DNA of 64,000 bases, from the NCBI GenBank assembly GCA_011033025.1, contig WFMF01000017.1, positions 868,001 to 932,000 of the forward strand, read 5' to 3'. Under the pieces are notes generated by a model. It made no database searches and was not told the origin of the DNA. It saw nothing but the letters and a program-made list of their open reading frames with translations. Every line of letters begins with the position of its first letter. The stretch's first letter is position 1. Origin of the DNA: Beroe forskalii (lineage: Eukaryota; Ctenophora; Nuda; Beroida; Beroidae). A program made the position numbers and the translations under genes. Of this stretch, positions 1 to 10,360 are shown piece after piece.

Positions 1-361
1 AGGAGCCGGTCCCTCCCCACCTCCTCTCCCTCCCCTTCCTTCCTGTCTTCAGGAGAAGGGGAGTCAGGGAGCTTGCTCAGACTCTCTCTTATTCCTGCTT
101 CAAACTGCTTCAACTGAAACACAATAATATAGGTGTTAGCCGTTAGATTCAAGAGAAAAAGTGAAAACTTGTATTATTTGAAAACGATTTGGAATCCTAG
201 ATCATCTAATAGCCCTGGGATATCTCTGGGATGAATCTGCTGTTTAGATCCAGCCACTCCCCGCCTCTCCGAGCCCGGGTGAAGGAGGCACTATACCGAG
301 GCACCTCCCTGCGCTATCTCACCTTGACATAGTGGCAAATGGATCAATGCCCCCATCTCAC
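1..361. other. Intronic sequence at left edge
   Basis: This lies downstream of the last visible exon of the FHAD1-like gene. The first 50 bases are pyrimidine-rich. I see no further exon that I can support; the next exon is presumably outside the window. Confidence 0.5.
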
Positions 362-3300
362 CTGCACATTGCCCTCCTTGGCCTCTATCTTGAGGAGTCT
401 CTCCAGGTTAGCCTTGTCTGCCAGCTCGCTCTGCAGCCTGGCTACCATGTCACGGGCCGTAACGTGCATCCTGGTCTCGTGTGCCAGCTTGGTTTGGGTC
501 TCTGCCAAGTCCTTCTCGAACTGAGTCACCTTGTCAGCTTGCTCCTGCATCTGCTTCTTGCTGTCCCTGGTTTGCTGTGGAGAGAGAGAGATGTGAGGAG
601 TTCGGAAAGAGGGATTGGGTCGGGATAACTTAAGTACATACAGCCTACGACGGTGACAGACAAGATGTGGTGGCATACCAAGAACTGCCGTTGATATTAG
701 TGCAACAGTGCCAGAATTATACTCCGTATTGTATAATCACAAGCATTTGTTTTTACTCACATGAGTAATGATTATCACCGATTGCATTTGCCGTTTTTAA
801 GTTTCTACTCAGACTGTGTATCATATAGGTACGATTTACGAACTCCAAGTTTTTAAGTTGTAAGTTTTATTCTACGATTGGAAGATAAAAGCATCAAGTT
901 GATACAATGTATCGGATTCTTTTCGCTTCCTTTGAGCTTTATTAAAGAACCGGACGGCATGAAACACAATATAACATGTGCCGTATAGCGCAATGGCGAC
1001 TATCTTTATAAACTTCTTTCTTATTTGCAATCCACATCTGCTATCTTTATCAAAATCACACAGTGTGAACTGGGAAAGTGTGGAGGAATAAAATCAAAAC
1101 ACTTTTTGCTGTCCGCTGCAATACCTGCCACATTTAGAATACAGTGGTTATCTATTGCTCATGGTTGATAATGCGTATCATAATGTGCAATGTTTGCTAT
1201 GATTATATTGCTTACCAATTGGCGCTATGGTTCAGCGGCTGCAGCAATATATCAATAACACTGAATTAAAAGTTGCACACTTAACGAATATTTAGTGAGT
1301 TCATGATGCATGTGATTTCTAATAAAGCTGATTATTTTCAAATTAATGGATATATTTAAAATCTATACATTACTACAAAGGTAGATGAGTTACAGTATAA
1401 TATGATCAGGTATTTGTGATAATAATGACTTGACATGTTTTGTGTCGGACAATAAAGCGACGTGCAGAGGTCGCTCAATAGCCATTTGAATACCTCCACA
1501 CCTGCACGTGTTTCGCATTATTGTTGTGCATCTGTTGGACAGAAAAATAATAAAAAGTGACAAGCACAGCAAGCTTGACACACTTGTAATCGTACGCAAA
1601 GCTTTATAACATCATGTCGAATGGAGGATACATGACGTCTTCGTTTGGACTGATTTGTCAAGAAAAACAAAACAAATCTTTGAAATGTGTGTATCACAAT
1701 ATTAAAACTTTATTACATCGGTGTACGTTACTATTGGAAGTCTTCAAATCACTCATACAGTTTTATTGCTACAATAATAACAAGCGTGTGAAATTAATGC
1801 TGTTTATTTTTGTGGTGATAAGATTGGATAGAGCGAAACAGAAGAAAAATTTAAAATTGTTTGAAACATTACGAGCTTTTGCTTATTGAAGAATGAGTTA
1901 CAGCATTGTAGTTCGATCAAAAGGAGCTCTACAGCGTTTTCACTTTTCATCTGATTATGAAAAATTGACAAATGACACTCATTTATAAATTTTATTCAAA
2001 CCATGAAAATGAGATGACTTTGGCAGATGACTTGGCGGGCACTTCACTTGAAGTCTTGAACACTTCACATTAAACTACACACCTTCCTGAGGTTCTTGTT
2101 CTCCTTAGCGAATATGATATTCTGCTCCTTCAACTCGTCAGGCTTCACTTTGAAGGAGTTAAACTCTCCCTTAACCTGCCGTAACTCGGACTCCTTCTCA
2201 GCTAACTGTCTTCTTAGCGTGACCACTGGTGAGAAACGAACTAAGATGATTTAGAAAACATTGGTGAGATACAAACTAGGTAAGATGATTTAGAATACAT
2301 TGGTGAGATACGAACTAAGATGATTTAGAAAACATTAGGGGAGTGGAATGTAATAAACCTTATTCTGGGGCGAGGGGGGCGTCCCCCTTGTACTAGGGAC
2401 TAGGGGGAGGAAGACCCCGATTATCTATCAGAGACAAGACATATTTAACAGCATGAACAAACACCTTCTGCACAAACGCTTGAGTTGACGACGGCCATTT
2501 CGGAGTAATTAGTTTCTAAACAAGGAAATCAAGAGCAGCCTTCTGTCACAAACCGGTGCCGGAGGAAGCGGACTTTTCTCGTTTCAGATTCTCCACCTCT
2601 TTCGTCAGATCCTCTTCTTTTCTCGTTTTCTCTATTAATTCAGTCTGCAAAAGTCTACGTTATGTACCTATGTATGTAGGTTTATAAGAGTGAAATGTGT
2701 GCCGTCTGATTTTCTCTCAAAATTTAAGAATTTCAAAGGAGAATACGGCTAACTTAAAGATTTTAAAATTGTTTACCCCTTTCCAGTACTCTAGTACCTG
2801 TAAGCTAGCAACGACAGTGTTAGCAGTTTGGGTCTCAGATTTCTGCTTCTCTGTTTGAAATTGGGCTGTGTTTTCTCCCGATCTCAAAGTTTTTAATTTC
2901 TCGTTCTGAAGAGAGACATACTGGTTGTGATGTTTGAATTACAATAGATGAATACTATTCTTTCCGCACATGAAATTACGTTTGCAATTTAGCAGTATCG
3001 AAGAAGCCCGACCACTCCACCGAGTTCCAAGTATGATTCCGCGGTATGATTCCACGGAGTCATATTAATATTAACTCATTGATGTGTACATAATATTAAG
3101 ATTACAAAGCAAATGAAAATGGTTGAATTACCAAGGTGGGAGATAGTTTGAGCTTGACAGCTCCCCAATTGCTCGATAGACTTGAAGTTCTGCACGCTCT
3201 CCTCCAGGGAAGACAGCTTCTTGTCCTGTGCCAGAACAGTCTTCTGGAGGTAGTCCAGCAGGTCCTGTTTCTCTGCAGCATTCTCATGATCTGTCACGTG

Positions 3301-5808
3301 ACTATTGGGGTGAGGAATCCCGTTCAACACGTTCCTCTTCATGGTCGCCCTCCTAAGTAGCAGAGCAGGAGTCATGGTGAAGTAGTAATTTTCAGGTGTA
3401 ATATACCAACCGACACATTGCTATGTTGAGATCTTAGTATTTTTTCAGGGGTTGAACTTCTCGGTGGCTAATTTCAGTAGTCAGTGGGGTACTGGAACCC
3501 GAAATAAAAATAGTTCATATAATTATCAAAAAAGATAAAATGTCGCTCATAAGAAATTAACATGAGAACGTTACCCAAGAAGAAGGGCTGAGTGGTGTCG
3601 AGGTGGGAGGACTTCTTTGCTTTCCACCTGAAAATGTGGCACAGTAAAAGTTCGCAGTTTACAGTGGAAATGATATATCGTTTTGTGGTAAGGTACCTGA
3701 TACTGTAAATCTTGCCATCAATGATGGGAATTAGGCATCACTATTCATTGCAATTCATTATTGAATCTCATTGCATCACAGGTGTTGCCATGGGAAACTA
3801 TCAAATGAGATTTTAGCATGTGCTCAAGTGCAGTATGTTTCAAATCTTATTCTAGATTGCATTGGCACAAATCCATTCACGGATGAGGTTAACTAATAAA
3901 TGCTTGACATAATCTTTGCATTAGATGATGTAGATAGTAGAATCAATATAGAATTACAGAAACCTCAAACATTAATAGAGAAATTTGATAGTTTATAAAT
4001 ATGACGAACATTGATTTCAATGACCTGCAATGTTCACAGCTATTGAATGAAATTTAGAACTACCTTGCCAATAGGAGCAGAGTTGGGTCTGAGATCAGTA
4101 GCCACAATAGTTGGAGGAATCAAGCCAGGAGTTAGGAAAGTGAATGATGGACTGTCTGAATGAAAAGGGTATTTTAAATGAAAAAACTATTAGCAAAAGA
4201 TGACATTTTGATTACATAATCAGTTGCAAAAACCCTTCCCTCCCCAAAACACCATTGGATAATTGACCCATTTCAAACGATTTACTGAAAGCCATTAACT
4301 TACTTGGGCCCAGGCCAATAACGTCTCCACAGTTTAGTTTCACAGAAGCACCAGTAACCCTACATTGGTTAACAAATGTGCCATCTGATGTTCCTAAGTC
4401 ATGGAGAATGTACTCAGCCCCACTTCTCTTTTCAATGATTAGATGCTGCGGTGCTACCTCTGGCCCCTGAAATGGAAGTAATGGAGCTAATTATGTTATC
4501 CTAAGGCTTCTCTTTTGTTGTAGTTTGTGGTGTGCTGTTTCTGAGTCTCACGATAACTGATATTTCAAGAGTTTTAGTTCTTTCTGAGTAGACTCAATAA
4601 GAAGCAGTTTTCAAATTACTTGAACTTTATCAATGTTGTGATGTTCAACATCATATTCATAGTCTCAAATTTGATTCAGGGGCGTAGCCATATTTTTGAA
4701 AAGGAGGTGGCGAGATACATTCAAAAACTGTTTTATGATTTATTTTGCCTGCCTCAAAGCTATCATTTTATCAAAATTAACAAAATTTTCATATTGTCTG
4801 TCCAAAAAGGGGGAGGCAGCCGCCTGAGTCGCCTTCCCCCTGGCTACGCCCCTGATTTGATTGTATAATGTAGTGTTGTAAAGTTTTAAACTTTAAAAAG
4901 TTACAACACTACTTTACACAATCAAATTTGAGATTATGATGTTGAACATTGCAACTTTAATAAAGTTCGAGTAATTTGAAAACTGCTTCTAATTGAGTCT
5001 ACTCAGAAATAACTAAAGTTTTTGAAATATCAGCTTCTCTTTTTTGTAACCACCTACATGCCTATATGGAGTGATCAAAGATATACCTATTACCTACTGT
5101 ATTTAGTAATTGTTAGATTCTCGAAGAACTAATAAGACATAAACCTATGTGAACATCCCAATATGCATATTTCTAAGGATCTGACAGTACTGAGAGCTAA
5201 ATAATCAAAACCATGTGCATGTACCAACCAGAAAATCATTCAAAGCTGAAATCTTCAAGCTTTTATCTGTTCCTTATGGATATATGCTAGCATTAATGCT
5301 TAAATAGGTTAGCACAATTAAATCCCAAAGGTGGGAAAAGAGATTCAAAAATTAATACAAAAGTATAGACCAAGGATGACACATGTACCTAATGTAGGTA
5401 TGAGTTTAGAGATTATAGATATACTACTATACTAGCAGGCCCGTTGGGCCTGCATATACACAGCTCACTCGGCACTGCTATGCAGCACCTTATTCACACA
5501 TTTCAAACCCCACAATTCAAATCAACTAAATACTTTTGATCGCATCAAAAAATTCCAATCAGATCGAAAGTTATGAAGGTCCAAAATTTAAACAGCGTTT
5601 AAAAGTAATGATTGCATGCGCAATTAATCTGCACGTGCATTTCTCCCTCCTGTACAGTATGCGCATTGCCAAGGGGTGTGACTTACAGAAAATGTGACTT
5701 TATAAGTAAGATACATACCTGTATAACAAAGTCACAGTCTCTGCTTCCAATAGTAGTTTTAGGAACTGAAAGTGAATATTGGCTGTTTTCAGGGTGCTGT
5801 CTCAACAT
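362..5808 (-). CDS. FHAD1: FHAD1-like FHA-domain/coiled-coil protein, 5' nine exons (continues past left edge)
   Basis: Exons read on the minus strand: 5719-5808, 4304-4466, 4064-4155, 3575-3627, 3132-3352, 2798-2920 (or 2905), 2554-2644, 2083-2225, 362-574. All have GT-AG borders. The start ATG at 5806-5808 gives MLRQHPENSQYSLSVPKTTI, with the FHA strand TTIGSRDCDF at residues 18-27. Exon 2 continues the FHA fold (PQHLIIEK, then DLGTSDGTFVN, then CGDVIGLGP). Exons 5-9 encode charged heptad-like coiled coil, for example KEVENLKREK and LRRQLAEKESEL. Known FHAD1 has the same plan: an FHA domain at the very N terminus, spaced the same way from the start, then long coiled coil; it is linked to cilia or sperm flagella. 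FHA domains bind phosphothreonine peptides. Reading phases agree at every junction except exon 5 to 6 (phase 1 to phase 0), so a small exon or another donor is missing there. The symbol is inferred by eye. Confidence 0.8.
575..2082. other. FHAD1-like intron, no recognised content
   Basis: AT-rich 1.5-kb intron between the exons at 362-574 and 2083-2225. Short open frames at 1390-1599 and 1614-1889 have no domain or splice context and look like chance. Confidence 0.6.
2226..2345. repeat. Short tandem repeat, about 39 bp x 3
   Basis: Three imperfect copies of a unit containing ACTAAGATGATTTAGAA and ACATTGGTGAGATAC lie in the intron just upstream of exon 8 of the FHAD1-like gene. Confidence 0.7.
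4557..5033. repeat. Large imperfect inverted repeat (foldback) in FHAD1-like intron 1
   Basis: The left arm starts CTGATATTTCAAGAG and the right arm ends with its inverse at 5033. Inside both arms the same landmarks appear in opposite order: TGAGTAGACTC, GCAGTTTTCAAATTA, GATGTTCAACATCATA and CAAATTTGATT. The centre is near 4888, around AAAGTTTTAAACTTT. Arms are about 150 bp once the nested element at 4677-4854 is removed. It behaves as a foldback or MITE-type insertion inside the intron. Confidence 0.8.
4677..4854. mobile_element. 178-bp hAT-type MITE, TIR CAGGGGCGTAGCCA
   Basis: The left end is CAGGGGCGTAGCCA and the right end is TGGCTACGCCCCTG, its inverse. It is flanked by a perfect 8-bp duplication ATTTGATT at 4669-4676 and 4855-4862. 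An 8-bp duplication with a CAGGGG terminus is characteristic of hAT elements. It carries no coding sequence and sits inside the left arm of the surrounding inverted repeat, so it is the younger insertion. Confidence 0.88.
5432..5711 (-). mobile_element. Non-autonomous Helitron, 280 bp, in FHAD1-like intron 1
   Basis: Read on the minus strand it begins TCTTACTTATAAAG, preceded by A (5712). It ends with a hairpin (stem GCAGGCCC/GGGCCTGC) running into CTAG, followed by T (5431). A|TC...CTAG|T with a 3' hairpin is the Helitron signature. It has no ORF. The first element base is only 7 bp inside the intron-1 donor of the FHAD1-like gene. It shares its whole 3' half with copies at 6.3, 44.2, 45.2 and 50.4-51.8 kb. 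Confidence 0.88.
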
Positions 5809-6252
5809 TTATACCTAAAAATATCATTTTGTGATTCACTGTCATTCACATTGTGTATGCTGGCTCAAAGCCACTGAATGAATAAAAACCAAAATCACAA
5901 TAATAGAATTTGAAACATATGTAATTTTCTATATGTAGAGGTTTAGAAAAGTGGAAGTCTGCAATTCAAAACCTTGAATCCTTGAAATTACATTTCATAC
6001 AGATAGAGTAACACCAAAATCTGGCAATCAAAGGCTATGAATATTATTAGGTACTATCATTATTTTGTTTTTTAACCAAAATTTCATAAAAGAAAGTAGT
6101 CAGAAAACTAATTATAGATAACGTAATCAAAATATCTTAATTTTCAAGGATTTTGACTTTTATCCAACCAAAAATTGACCGTTTCCAGAAAAATTGTAAA
6201 AATTTCATAATTATGATTGAAATAGTATAAATCTATGATGTATTATAGAATA
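5809..6252. other. 5' flank of the FHAD1-like gene
   Basis: AT-rich, with no ORF. On the minus strand TTTTAG directly precedes GTATAA and the start ATG, so an upstream untranslated exon is possible. No TATA-plus-initiator arrangement is convincing. Confidence 0.4.
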
Positions 6253-6520
6253 CTAGCAGGCCCGTTGGGCCTGCAAATACACAGCTCACTCGGCGCTGCA
6301 ACGCAGCACCTCGTTCGCAAATTTCAAATCAACTAAATACTTTTTACCGCATCAAAAAATTCCGACCACATCAAAAGTTATGAAGCTTTGAAATCAAAGC
6401 AGCATTAAACAGAAATGAACGCGCACGCAGTTAATCTGCACGTGCAATTTCCCCCATTGCGCGCGCGTTGCCATGGGGCATGACGTAAAAAAAACAGAAT
6501 CTGCGAAATTATAAGTAAGA
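6253..6520 (-). mobile_element. Non-autonomous Helitron, 268 bp
   Basis: On the minus strand it starts TCTTACTTATAATTTCGCAG after A (6521). It ends with the GCAGGCCC/GGGCCTGC hairpin, CTAG, then T (6252). The interior holds CACGTG (in GCACGTGCAA) and a GCGCGCGCG run next to a CCATGG core. Same family as the copy in the neighbouring intron, inserted 445 bp upstream of the FHAD1-like start codon. Confidence 0.88.
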
Positions 6521-6697
6521 TTATCTCACTCAAAATTATCAATGTTTCACTCGAAAACAAAATCTACTCAATATGTTTCAGAATGTACAGTTCCTTTAGT
6601 GCTGCCCATAGAGGGGGGGGGGTGTTCTCCATTCATGGAACTCTTCTGAACCTCTACAGTGCATCTCTGTATGTAAGGTTTGCTGCTCTGTGCTTGA

Positions 6698-7006
6698 TCA
6701 GAAGTCTGGAGGCCTTTCTTTTCCAAGAGCTGAGGCCAGAGCAGGTCTTGGTGTACATCTGCAGCTCTTGGGGTACATCCGCAGCTCCATTATCCAGGAA
6801 TCAATCTTTTTGATGGAGGTGAAGGTGGCAGCAGCTGTCTGTGAAGTGTCTGTTGCAACATAAAGGGCCTCCCTCCCAGGCTTGATGGAATCTCTGACTC
6901 TGATGCAGGAAGATTCCACATGAAGAATGAATATGGATGCATAACGAAGTCTTGAGATGTTGAGATTGTGAAGGTACTTCTGGTCTGGTACTGGTGGAAT
7001 TGTCAA
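6698..7006 (-). other. Unassigned open frame, possible exon or element fragment
   Basis: A 102-codon frame includes LHNLNISRLRYASIF, then SIKPGREALYVATDTSQTAA, then SIKKIDSWIMELRM. It has fewer low-complexity stretches than other chance frames here and reads like degraded protein-coding sequence. I do not recognise the family. It lies just upstream of the FHAD1-like gene on the same strand, but no splice junction links them. Confidence 0.25.
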
Positions 7007-7119
7007 AGTTGAGAGGAGCCAAGTGTTGAGGGTCTGGAAGGTGAAGAGGGGTAAGGCCCGTGGGGGAGGTAGTTCAAGTGAAGGTCAGGATTCATCAGGA
7101 GCTTCAAACATCATCTGTA

Positions 7120-7310
7120 GTGAAGTGGCTACTCTGATCTGGAACTTAGGTTCTGTCGGCTTGTGAGGCAGATGGGAAGGGACTCTGATCTGGAATTTAG
7201 GTTATGTTAGCTTGGGAGGTAGATGGGCAGGGATTCTGATCTGGATGGTGGGTTCTGTGGCATCAACAGGGAGATGGGGAGGGACTCTGATCTGGATTGG
7301 ATTATCAATA
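7120..7310. repeat. Minisatellite, about 58 bp x 3-4
   Basis: Imperfect units contain GGACTCTGATCTGGA, then TAGGTTCTGT and GAGGCAGATGGGAAG. They recur at about 7130, 7185, 7230 and 7285. Confidence 0.7.
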
Positions 7311-7515
7311 TGGAGAATGACTCACCCTGTCTTATTTGGGCCCGTACGCAGATTTTAGTTTGTCCATGTTTTGATAGGTAAAAGATCGGAAAAAGATCTG
7401 AAAGAGTACGGAAATAGTGCACGGAAAGATCCGTGAAAGTCTGCAGTGGAAAGATCTGAAAAATAACGCAGCAAGATCGGTAAAAGATCTATTGTGATTA
7501 GCAAGATTAAATTCC

Positions 7516-7553
7516 TGACTTCTACATGACAGTCGACTGTCATGTAGAAGTCA
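7516..7553. repeat. Perfect 38-bp palindrome
   Basis: TGACTTCTACATGACAG is followed by TC|GA and its exact inverse complement, with no loop. It stands alone between decayed element pieces. Confidence 0.95.
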
Positions 7554-7594
7554 ATATACTGATCTGTGCTGAGCCACCAATCCTCAAACCTAAA

Positions 7595-7860
7595 AATACA
7601 ATATGGCTAGTACCACAGGGCTCTGTCCTTGTGTCCTTGGCCCCTTGCCTTTTTTAATTTACATAAATGATATATCTAACTGCTCTGGGTGAGTTCGTAC
7701 TTTTTGCATTTGCAGATGGCAAAACTTACTACTTAAGTCAGTACATTAGTATATGATTCTTAATAAACTCCATATCAATCAATCCAAATGCTGTTACATG
7801 TACTTCAACCCTTGGAGAAAAGTGAGGCTGGCACCACACGTACACAATCACACATGAATA
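7595..7860 (+). pseudogene. Decayed LINE reverse-transcriptase fragment
   Basis: Translated fragments in shifting frames give WLVPQGSVL, then LIYINDISNCSG, FAFADGK (a broken F-ADD box) and CCYMYFNPWRK. These are RT boxes B and C and the following segment of Jockey/CR1-type LINEs. Several frameshifts separate them. Short GC-rich elements follow directly at 7877. Confidence 0.6.
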
Positions 7861-7876
7861 TGGTGATCTTAATCAG

Positions 7877-7955
7877 TTGCCCTAACCAGGACCCTGGTTA
7901 CGCGCACGGAGTGCACGGCGCGGCAAGCGTTTCGCGACACCCCTGGTTAGGGGAA
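7877..7955. mobile_element. 79-bp mini TIR element (TTGCCCTAACCAGG family)
   Basis: The ends are TTGCCCTAACCAGG and CCTGGTTAGGGGAA, inverse complements with one mismatch. A 9-bp direct duplication CTTAATCAG flanks it at 7868-7876 and 7956-7964. The interior is CpG-rich (CGCGCACGGAGTGC, GGCGCGGCAAGCG). It is far too short to code. A second flanked copy is at 25188-25270. Confidence 0.78.
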
Positions 7956-8022
7956 CTTAATCAGCTATCAACGGACGCTGCCCGTTAAAAGAAATAAATT
8001 TATTTCTTTTGACTGGATGGTT

Positions 8023-8151
8023 GCTAAACACGTATATCCCTGTGTGGGTTGCGCTTCCTAAGCCCGCATAGGTGTGTGTACGCGCCGCGCGCTTCCCCAT
8101 GGGGAATGGGGAAGCGCGCAGCGCGAGCCACACAGGGATATACGTGTTTTG
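8023..8151. repeat. GC-rich palindromic mini-element (GCTAAACACGTATATCCC family)
   Basis: The left end GCTAAACACGTATATCCC and right end GGGATATACGTGTTTTGC are inverted. The right half is the inverse of copies at 25080-25179 and 25411-25507, including the internal hairpin GCGCGCTTCCCC/GGGGAAGCGCGC and the TTCCTAAGCCCGCATAGGTG module. This copy looks like a partial inverted dimer. Confidence 0.65.
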
Positions 8152-8280
8152 CCCTAACCAGGGCCCTGGTTACGCGCACGGAGTGCGCGGCGCGGCAAGC
8201 GCTAAACCAGGGCCCTATTTCTCGCTCCGGGTTGTCGTTTTGACGGTCGGATTTGAACCGTCGGAACTGACGTTAAAGAA
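8152..8280. repeat. Second CCCTAACCAGG mini-element and adjoining GC-rich module
   Basis: It begins GCCCTAACCAGGGCCCTGG and shares CGCGCACGGAGTGCGCGG and GGCAAGCG with the copy at 7877, but lacks that copy's right TIR. Instead it runs into CAGGGCCCTATTTCTCGCTC, a module seen inverted near 24915. A small hairpin GACGGT/ACCGTC follows. Confidence 0.55.
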
Positions 8281-8974
8281 ATGACGCCGCGCCGTACGTC
8301 TTTAGTAGTGTTTGTGGAAAAATCTTCAGAATCACTTATGACTTATCCCCACTGGATGCAACTTCCATGAATGTTACATAGGAACTTCTATTTTTTAGCA
8401 GCATTCTTTTCTTCTACAATCTGTGTAATGTTTGATGTTGCAGCTTGATTGATTCTCAGAACTTTCAACAATCAATCGGCTGATGCTAAAATTAACCATT
8501 TGATGTTCTTTCAAAATGTTCTTTTTTGACTCTGTCTTCATAACTATTTGCAAGCCCATGTTACTCTGCAATGCCAAATGCAAATGCAATACGATTCTTC
8601 ACATCCAGAAGCCTTATTCTCCATGATAAGAATTCATTTTTCTTATTTCAATCTGGTAATCTGGTATTCTGGTAATCTGGTATTCTTTACATTCTCTAAC
8701 AGCATAATATATAGTTTTTGGGCTGCTCTGTATCCCATACAGGATTCCGATCCCTGGTGTAAATTTGGCTACATCTGGGTGTCATTTTAGATAGGGTGTC
8801 TCATTTAAGACCAGATTTTGTACATTTTTTGATCTCGAATTTCTAGTTTCTATGTAAGTCACATCTGTCAACTCATGGTGTCAACTCATGCAGCTTTGTG
8901 GTACAACATGTTTCCCACTTCTACTCCCAGTCACAGTAAACATAGCCCACTTTCTTCTTCTCAATGTGAGCATG
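8281..8974. other. Unassigned AT-rich stretch
   Basis: I see no supported gene or repeat. Short frames at 8395-8589 and 8548-8790 have no domain. Confidence 0.5.
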
Positions 8975-9263
8975 TATTCCATGTTTATCTAATGTTTTAC
9001 TGACACATTTTACTGAAAATTTCATCTTGTTTCATTTTCTATATTTGAGGCGAAATGATTTCCATTTATCTATTGTTTGTACTGGCAAGTTTTACTGCGA
9101 ATTTCATCTTGTTTCTTCGTCTATTTAAGGCAGAATTATTTTCATTCTATACTTTACAATGTGGACATGCATTTAGGGCTGGTTATTACAATATAATGAA
9201 AATTTCACCTAGATTTTGGTGCCACTTGATGTGTCTATTTGAGGCACCAATTGACTAATTTTC

Positions 9264-10360
9264 GGTAAAAGTGTCACATAAGTTGTGAATTTTGTCCAAT
9301 GGATCCAGTGGATTCATCATGTCCAATGGACTTCCATTGGACATCCAATGGACATCTATTGAACATGATGTCCATCGGAAAAATTGTCCAATGGTGTTCA
9401 ATGGATCCATTGGATCCATTTTTGATGTTCAATGGACATGTACAATGGATCCAATGGATGTTCAATGGATCCATTTGAGTGGATCCAATGGACACAATCA
9501 CCAAACATGGTTTGGTAGATGGACATCAGTCTGGTATTTTTGTTCAATGGATCCATTGTGTCCATTGAATCCAATGTGCCCATAGAACACCATTTGACAT
9601 GTCCATTGCACACTGTTTCCATTGGATCCAATGGATTAATTTCGTCCATTGGACACAATGGATCCATTGGACACAATGTGCAATGCATCCAATGGATCCA
9701 ATGGGCATGTTCAATGGTGTTCAATGGACACAATGGATCCATTGAATCCAATGGACACAATTGGTCCATTGAACAAAATAATACCAGACTCTTATCTTTG
9801 GGATACAAATACAGTCATCTTTGTACAGTCAAGCCACAAAACTTTCCAACAGCTCTTTCCTTAGTCTTTGACAGGATCCAACCTTTATCAGAGGTCTATG
9901 CAGATCCAAACAAATGATAATGAGACACAAAATGATATGGTGTAATGAAAGCTAACACTGTGGCACACGGACTTGCGACCGTGTTGTGGGGTTGAATGCA
10001 TTTGACAGGCATCAACGCTCCCCAACCACTAGATGGTGTGTTAGTCTCATAAGCTTCAAGTTCATTCAGGAATTTAAGTTCATCATTAGTCTTTACATCT
10101 ACTAAACCATGTTTGGTGATTGTGTCCACCATGGATCCACTCAGATTGATCCATTAAATATCCATTGGATCCATTAAACATGTCCATTGAACATCAAAAA
10201 TGGATCCATTGGATCCATTGAACACCATTGGAAAATTTTACTGATGGACATCATGTTCAATGGATGTCCAATGGACATCCATTGGACATGTACATTGGAC
10301 ATGATAGATCCATGAATGGATCCATTGGACAAAATTCACAACCCTTGTGACACTTTGACC
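9264..10360. mobile_element. 1097-bp TIR transposon, non-autonomous, 8-bp TSD, interior of CCAATGGA repeats
   Basis: The left end GGTAAAAGTGTCAC and right end GTGACACTTTGACC are inverted. The inverted similarity continues inward about 250 bp (GTTGTGAATTTTGTCCAATG on both sides, ACCAAACATGG at the inner border). The 8-bp duplication TAATTTTC lies at 9256-9263 and 10361-10368, and the repeat monomer resumes exactly across it. TIRs and the left interior are packed with TCCAATGGA, TCCATTGGA and GGATCC. The middle (about 9780-10090) is unrelated single-copy sequence. GG termini with 8-bp duplications fit Merlin or hAT groups; I cannot choose. Confidence 0.88.
9896..10132 (-). other. Open frame inside the 1.1-kb TIR transposon, possibly captured sequence
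   Basis: A 78-codon frame contains NDELKFLNELEAYETNTPSS, then GWGALMPVKC and IQPHNTVASPCATVL. It is not made of the CCAATGGA repeat that fills the element's ends. I do not recognise it, and it is too short for a transposase. It may be a captured host fragment or chance. Confidence 0.25.

Noticed and set aside
9292-9917. Met/Asp/Pro-rich frames on both strands
   Set aside because: They are by-products of CCAATGGA and GGATCC words in the TIR transposon.
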